A stretch of DNA of 64,000 nt from contig JAVXUO010000120.1 of NCBI GenBank assembly GCA_033065855.1, positions 20,492-84,491 on the forward strand, written 5' to 3'. Below are positions 59,701 through 64,000 of the stretch, piece after piece (position 1 is the stretch's first letter; each line of letters opens with the position of its first letter). This DNA is from Escallonia rubra. Its lineage: Eukaryota > Streptophyta > Magnoliopsida > Escalloniales > Escalloniaceae. The translations under genes and the position numbers were made by a program. The notes beneath the pieces were generated by a model, which saw only the letters and a list, made by a program, of their open reading frames with translations, was not told the origin of the DNA and ran no database searches.

Positions 59701-61170
59701 TAGCTTGTCGATAAGGGCCAAAGACATTTCAACGAACTCTGAGTACAAACAAAAGCTTCTACCAAACTTCTAAATGGATCAAGTATACGACCTTTTGTGT
59801 TAAAAGCTGACTTTTTTTAGTATTTTCACTATGCCTCTGCTCAAAATGTTCAAACAAGCAAATCAAGGCCCCGTTTGAAACTCATTTTTTTTCAATTTTG
59901 GAAATTGGAAAGAAAAAAAAAGCGCTTTTGGTAACCAATTTTTTTTCTTCTCCAGTTTAAAAAACCAGTTTTTAAACTGAAGAAGAAGAAAAAAACTCCA
60001 AAACTGTTTTCACTTTTGGTTTTTTTTTTTTTAGACCACCTCCGACGACCACCGTCGGCCGGCAGCCACCAGCCACCGCCGGCCACCACCACCGTCGGCC
60101 ACCTCTACGCCCCACCAACACCACCGCAAACCACCACAAAAAAAATAAAAACTGGGTTATCAAACACCCACTTGTTTTTGTAAAAAAAAAATTAAACTGC
60201 TCTTTAATTTATTTTTTTTTGGAAACTGAAAATAAAAAAAAAAGTTTTGTCAAACGAAGCCCAAGTTTTCTTTCACCTTATTAATGATATCTTTAACTAC
60301 CCCAGTATCATTCACTTGACATAAACAAAGTGTAACATACTTCAACTTGTGACGAGGGTCCAAAACGACAGCAATATATACCAACTTATTCAGTTTATCC
60401 ATTTCCCCAATACTTTGAAGCTTTTTCAGCATGTTGAAGCCATATAAAACAAGATATAATTGTCACTTTTACACAATTGTCCAAATTGCAGTCGCACAAC
60501 CATGATTTCGTTAAAACAGGTATTAGACGTAACATACAAAGAACCCAAAAAACTGTAAAGTCACCTCATAGGGAATTTTTAGAAACTGAAAAAATACCCT
60601 AGACTTTTTCGAATCTTCCAATGAAGGAAACCCTGTATTTGTTGCCCTTCCAATCCCACCAGATTCATTGGCCTCATCCTCACTTCAACATATCCAAAAG
60701 TACTTACAAAAGCCCGAATCATCTTCTTCTAATCTGTCAAAGGTTCTTTTTTGAAAATTTTGGGCAGCTTCTAGCATTAAGTATGTTAAATTCCACCTAG
60801 TTGGAATATCTAGACAAACAAGACACTTACGTTCATTTTTCTCCTTCTCTAGACATATCTTGAAACGTAAAAGCCTATAAGGAGAAGATCTCTCATACCT
60901 TACCGCATTCTGAATCTTTACAATGGACCTATGCACGTCTTTCACACTTTCACTGATTATGAGATTGGTAATTTGAGCACCACAACTCATGTGCATGAAA
61001 TCATTATCCATGATAGTACACCCCTATTAGTTTCGCTCTTAAAATATTTAATAGTACCATCACTAGAACTAGCATTATAAACTATTTCAATAAGAAGACT
61101 ATTTATCTTCTAATTCAACAAGCAAGTCTCAATAGCTTTAAAAAAATTTATACCCTTGTGATTTTCAACT
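59700..61170 (-). pseudogene. hAT transposase pseudogene (RICESLEEPER-like), cut by a MITE
   Basis: Minus strand, a different family from copies A, B and D. The frame 61011-60685 has MDNDFMHMSCGAQITNLIIS, VRYERSSPYRLLRFKICLEK and CLDIPTRWNLTYLMLEAAQN, the conserved central hAT region. NASSSDGTIKYF lies just upstream (about 61070). The frame 60432-60250 has KLVYIAVVLDPRHKLKYVTL. The MITE at 59868-60262 interrupts the next segment. Possible continuation at 59867-59700 (LICLFEHFEQRHSE, then YRQAMYEVEKYEDIFQ) is weak. The N-terminus is lost near the LINE junction at 61171. Frameshifts and stops are present. Confidence 0.78.
59868..60262. mobile_element. MITE-like element with imperfect terminal repeats (395 bp)
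   Basis: The left end GCCCCGTTTGAAACTC and the right end GTCAAACGAAGCCC are imperfectly inverse. A 3-bp AAG flanks both sides. The interior has poly-T and poly-A blocks and a GC-rich CCACCACC centre that can fold back. It lies in the hAT transposase pseudogene. The superfamily is uncertain (PIF/Harbinger-like 3-bp duplication, or coincidence). Confidence 0.6.
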
Positions 61171-61980
61171 TTTTTTTTTGGTTGAAAGGATATTTCATTA
61201 AACGAAAAGCAGAGAACAAGCTATACATCAATATTCCTATGTTCTTCCAAGTTAAACAAAAGGTTGGATGAAGGAAGAGCAAAGATTGTGAAAGAAAGCT
61301 AATGGAGCAAGATTGTGAGCAGCTTTGTTTGCAATTCTAGGAGTATGAACAAACTCCTAGTTGGGAAGTCGCAAAAGTAGGCTTTTGGATTCTTCAACGA
61401 TGCTTTTGATGTTCCAAAAAGGATAGGTTTGATTTGTGATCATCAATATGATTGATTCTGCATCTCCTTAAAAAATGACACAATGTTTCTTCTGGTTCAT
61501 GACCGTACAGATGGCTAACAGTGCTACCCATGCTTCTACTATTTCTGGCTCCCTTGTGTCAATTGTGGATGCATTTCCAAATTCACATTCCCCAGCTGAG
61601 TTACGACAAAGAATTGTTGTACTGGCTTTATCACTTGAATTGCTGCATCAAATTGATTTTGCTCCAACCTATCAGGGGGGGGACCAAACAAGGGTTGGTA
61701 TCTTGGAACCTTTGAACTTATTGATCGTTGATATGTAGTTTTGGGCTGAATTGATGATTTTACTGGCCAAAGATATGGGATTTCAAATTAAACTACTCAT
61801 GGATTTTTTTTGTTCCTTGCCATCCAAACCAAGTCCAACAGAGTTGTAGCAAAGTTAGTGTACCTAATTTGGTCTTCAGAGGATAGTCCTGGGGGGGTTC
61901 AATATGAAATTCAGCCATTGGATTTGGCATTCCATACCTTGCAGGGGACAAAAGCCAGAAGGAGAAGCAGCCCATAATAG
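61171..61980 (-). pseudogene. LINE (L1-type) 3' fragment with RNase H region
   Basis: The minus strand has a poly-A tail, seen as a T run at about 61171-61180. Upstream is a plant LINE RNase H region: LLDLVWMARNKK near 61830, GWSKINL near 61665, and LLLRLPNWEFVHTPRIANKA continuing to AHNLAPLAF near 61300. The ...NKAAHxLA pattern is the RVT_3-type RNase H C-terminus found at the end of plant L1 ORF2. Stops and frameshifts are present, and it is 5'-truncated. Flanking target duplications were not identified. Confidence 0.65.
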
Positions 61981-62019
61981 TCTAAATATTATACGTCAGT
62001 TATCGAAGTTGGATATACT

Positions 62020-62720
62020 CTTGTTTGATAAAACTGAAATTTAAGTGCTGATAATGTTAAACACAGAATTCGTAAAACTGAAAACTTTAAGCGACTGAAT
62101 TTTTACTGAAAAAAATAAGTTAACCGGTTTGGTAAACTAAAAGCAGATGTCTGAAAATTGTTTATTTACAAATTTATCCATTTTACTAAAATTATACATT
62201 TGTGTATGTAATTTATAACTTTTTTTGGGTGGCTAAAATCGTGTTGGTGGTGGTGGTAGCATTGACGATGGAGTGGTGGTGGTGGTAGTGGTGGCAACGG
62301 CGGCGGAAAAAAGGTGACAATGGTGGCGGTAATGGTGCGTGAAGACATAGTGCTGGTAATAGTGATGATAGCGATAGACGGTGACTGTGGTGGTGGTAGC
62401 AAAACGAGATAATGGTTGTGGTTGTGGTTGTATTGTGGTAGAAACGGCGTTGCCAGCAAATTAATTGAAGCGGCATCGTGGTGGTAATTATTTATTTATT
62501 TTTGTAAAAATATATTAAATAACTTTTAACCATCTTACTTAGAATTAAGTGATCAGCATTAAGTAAGTCCACCCTGACTTAAAATTTTAGTTTATTTTTT
62601 GTAGGAATTAATTTTTTAAGTGATACAAGGTTTAGCATTATCAAACGCACTTAATTGAAAATCATTGAAAACTTCAAGTTTTAAGTGCTTAATTGCGTTA
62701 TCAAAACTTGAACCCAAAAC
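62020..62720. mobile_element. Candidate non-autonomous element with GGTGGT-rich core
   Basis: The left part has GTTTGATAAAACTGAAATTTAAGTGC (in part, about 62033), and the right part has inverse-like TTAAGTGC and GCGTTATCAAAAC (about 62680-62710). This suggests degenerate terminal repeats. The centre, 62230-62470, is a (GGT)n-like block. No target duplication was established. Confidence 0.35.
62230..62475. repeat. Degenerate GGT/GTG trinucleotide repeat
   Basis: GGTGGTGGTGGTAGC-type repeats over about 245 bp. Both minus-strand frames here are composition artefacts. Confidence 0.85.
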
Positions 62721-62981
62721 ATGACGTCAATACCATTTTCTAGTGATTTAGCCATAATGCCCTTAAGATGAAGAGTCAGAACTATCATTAATAAACACGT
62801 GCCAAATGTTGCCATCCAACTAATAACATATCCCCACCATTATCGACCTCCATTCTAATCTTTGGTTTAGAAATCACAGGTTTGATTCATGTCCTACTAA
62901 TAGATGATTTTGACTTACAGAATTGAATAGCTATTCGGGTTGGGTTGGAATGATGCATCATGATATGTATGGGAATGAGGG

Positions 62982-64000
62982 TAGAGTTGTCAAACGGGCC
63001 GGGCGGCCCGCGGGCTGGCCCGACCCGGCCCGGTTTCGGCCCGGGCTGGCCCGGCCCCGTGGATGAACAGTAGCGGCCCGCACACATAGGGCCTGGGGCC
63101 TGGGCCTGGACCAGGCCTGAAAATTCTGGAAAACGGCCCGGCCCGGCCCGGCCCGGTTTTGGCCCGGTTTCGGCCCGGGCTTGGCCCGGTTACCTGGCCC
63201 GGTCTGCGGCCCGGTTTTTGGCCCGGTTTTGGCCCCACCATTTTTTGAATCTTTTGCTTTTCCCCCCCTTTCTTCTCCCCCTTTTCCAAACTTCCACTTT
63301 TACCCCCCAACAGCTATATAACGGCTAGTTTGGGGGGTATTTTAGTCTAACCTATATTTTCCAACTCCTTTACACTCTTACCCTCCCCAACAACTATAAA
63401 CGGATAGTTTGTAGGGGTATTTTGGTCTTTTGTGAAGTTTCTAAAATCTATAAATTCACACCATTTCTCTCCAATTTTTCACACCAATCTTCTTACTCTC
63501 TTCTTACTCTCACAACAAGCTTTGCTACTAGTTTCCTCTCCAATTACTAGTCTTGCTAATTACTAGTATTTAGTAATTAATACTCTTGTTTATTAATTAC
63601 TAGTCTTGCTAAATTCTTTTTAATTACTCTTACTCTCTAATATTTGTTACTCGTTCATTCTTTTAATTACTACTAGTATTTACTAATTAGTACTCTTGTT
63701 TATTAATTACTAGTCTTGTTAATTCTTTTTAATTACTAACTCTCTAATATTTGTTACTCGTTCATTCTTTTAATTGTTATTTCTTATTACTACTCTTATA
63801 CTTGTGTATTTAGTTACTCTTACAAAGTTTAGCGTGAAATATGTCTGGATTATTGAACAAAATGAGGCGTGCAACGTCATCACGAAAGAAATCATCATCA
63901 TCGCAAGCACCACCACCAGCACAAGCGCCAGCGCCACGGCCATCAGAAACACCAATCCAAGCACCAACACAACCATTCGTTCGTGGACGAATGAGTACAG
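62982..64000 (+). mobile_element. hAT DNA transposon, copy D, left part (runs off the window)
   Basis: The terminus TAGAGTTGTCAAACGGGCC at 62982 is identical in type to hAT-B. It is followed by GGCCCGG-rich sequence (62993-63235), a leader (63300-63480) matching the inverse of hAT-B 51000-51170, and TTACTAGT repeats (63540-63780). The transposase start is at 63841. The 8 bases before the element are AATGAGGG, so the right-hand duplication should match them outside the window. Confidence 0.9.
63841..64000 (+). CDS. hAT transposase of copy D, N-terminus only (partial)
   Basis: The ATG at 63841 opens a 53-codon frame to the window edge: MSGLLNKMRRATSSRKKSSS, a Gln/Pro/Ala-rich stretch, and QPFVRGRMST. 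It aligns without gaps to the first 53 residues of the copy B transposase (about 85% identical by eye). No lesion is visible in this short piece. Catalytic and BED regions lie beyond the window, so integrity is unknown. Confidence 0.85.
   Translation, partial: MSGLLNKMRRATSSRKKSSSSQAPPPAQAPAPRPSETPIQAPTQPFVRGRMST

Noticed and set aside
62166..62476. His/Pro/Thr-rich minus-strand frames
   Set aside because: Translation of the degenerate GGT repeat.

Overview
The window is plant nuclear DNA, almost certainly from a flowering plant and probably a eudicot. The evidence is the 3' end of a SUVR3-type histone methyltransferase gene, GT-AG introns, and plant-specific transposon lineages: FAR1-type MULE, plant mobile domain, Tat and chromovirus gypsy, plant CACTA and hAT. 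The only sign of an ordinary host gene is the final SUVR3 exon at 1809-2197. Almost everything from about 3.0 kb to the right edge is nested, decayed transposable-element sequence. No rRNA, tRNA, CRISPR or bacterial-type operon was seen.

Layout. (1) 1-3015: intron and last exon of SUVR3, then unannotated 3' flank. (2) 3016-17558: an old hAT element (copy A, transposase wrecked). It was split by an ~11 kb Mutator-like element (MULE, about 6181-17272). The MULE carries two convergent genes: a plant-mobile-domain plus ULP1-protease cargo gene (+) and a FAR1-type MULE transposase gene (-). An array of a short palindrome lies between them and is repeated in both terminal inverted repeats. A 2.28 kb solo LTR sits inside the cargo gene with an exact 5-bp target duplication. 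(3) 17559-21056: unassigned flank containing a 599-bp hAT MITE with a perfect 8-bp duplication, then the 3' end of a minus-strand copia element. (4) 21057-35680: a minus-strand gypsy element (tRNA-iMet primer site, long LTRs). It is invaded by a short hAT element (25536-32558), which is itself invaded by a CACTA element (26045-32267) rich in tandem repeats. (5) 35680-46720: a minus-strand Tat-clade gypsy element with two RNase H domains. Plus-strand antisense ORFs lie beyond its pol, one of them plant-mobile-domain-like. (6) 46723-52521: LTR, primer site and gag of an oppositely oriented Tat element. Its LTR is interrupted by a complete 4368-bp hAT element (copy B) with an exact 8-bp duplication and a transposase broken by a single stop. 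(7) 52522-64000: a gypsy-like solo LTR, a degraded endogenous pararetrovirus fragment, a CACTA terminus, a copia-type solo LTR, a hAT transposase pseudogene cut by a MITE, a LINE fragment, another candidate MITE, and the 5' end of a third hAT copy (D) running off the window.

How the parts relate. hAT copies A, B and D are one family: same terminal sequence, GGCCCGG-rich ends and start of transposase. The plant mobile domain occurs in two unrelated element classes here, the MULE and the Tat antisense ORF. Four insertions have flawless target duplications and bridge an older feature cleanly, so a relative insertion order can be read directly. The most unusual item is the MULE: a FAR1-type transposase, a PMD-ULP1 cargo gene and about 26 dispersed copies of one palindrome. 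All coding regions of the mobile elements except parts of hAT-B carry stops or frameshifts, so most of this is fossil sequence.
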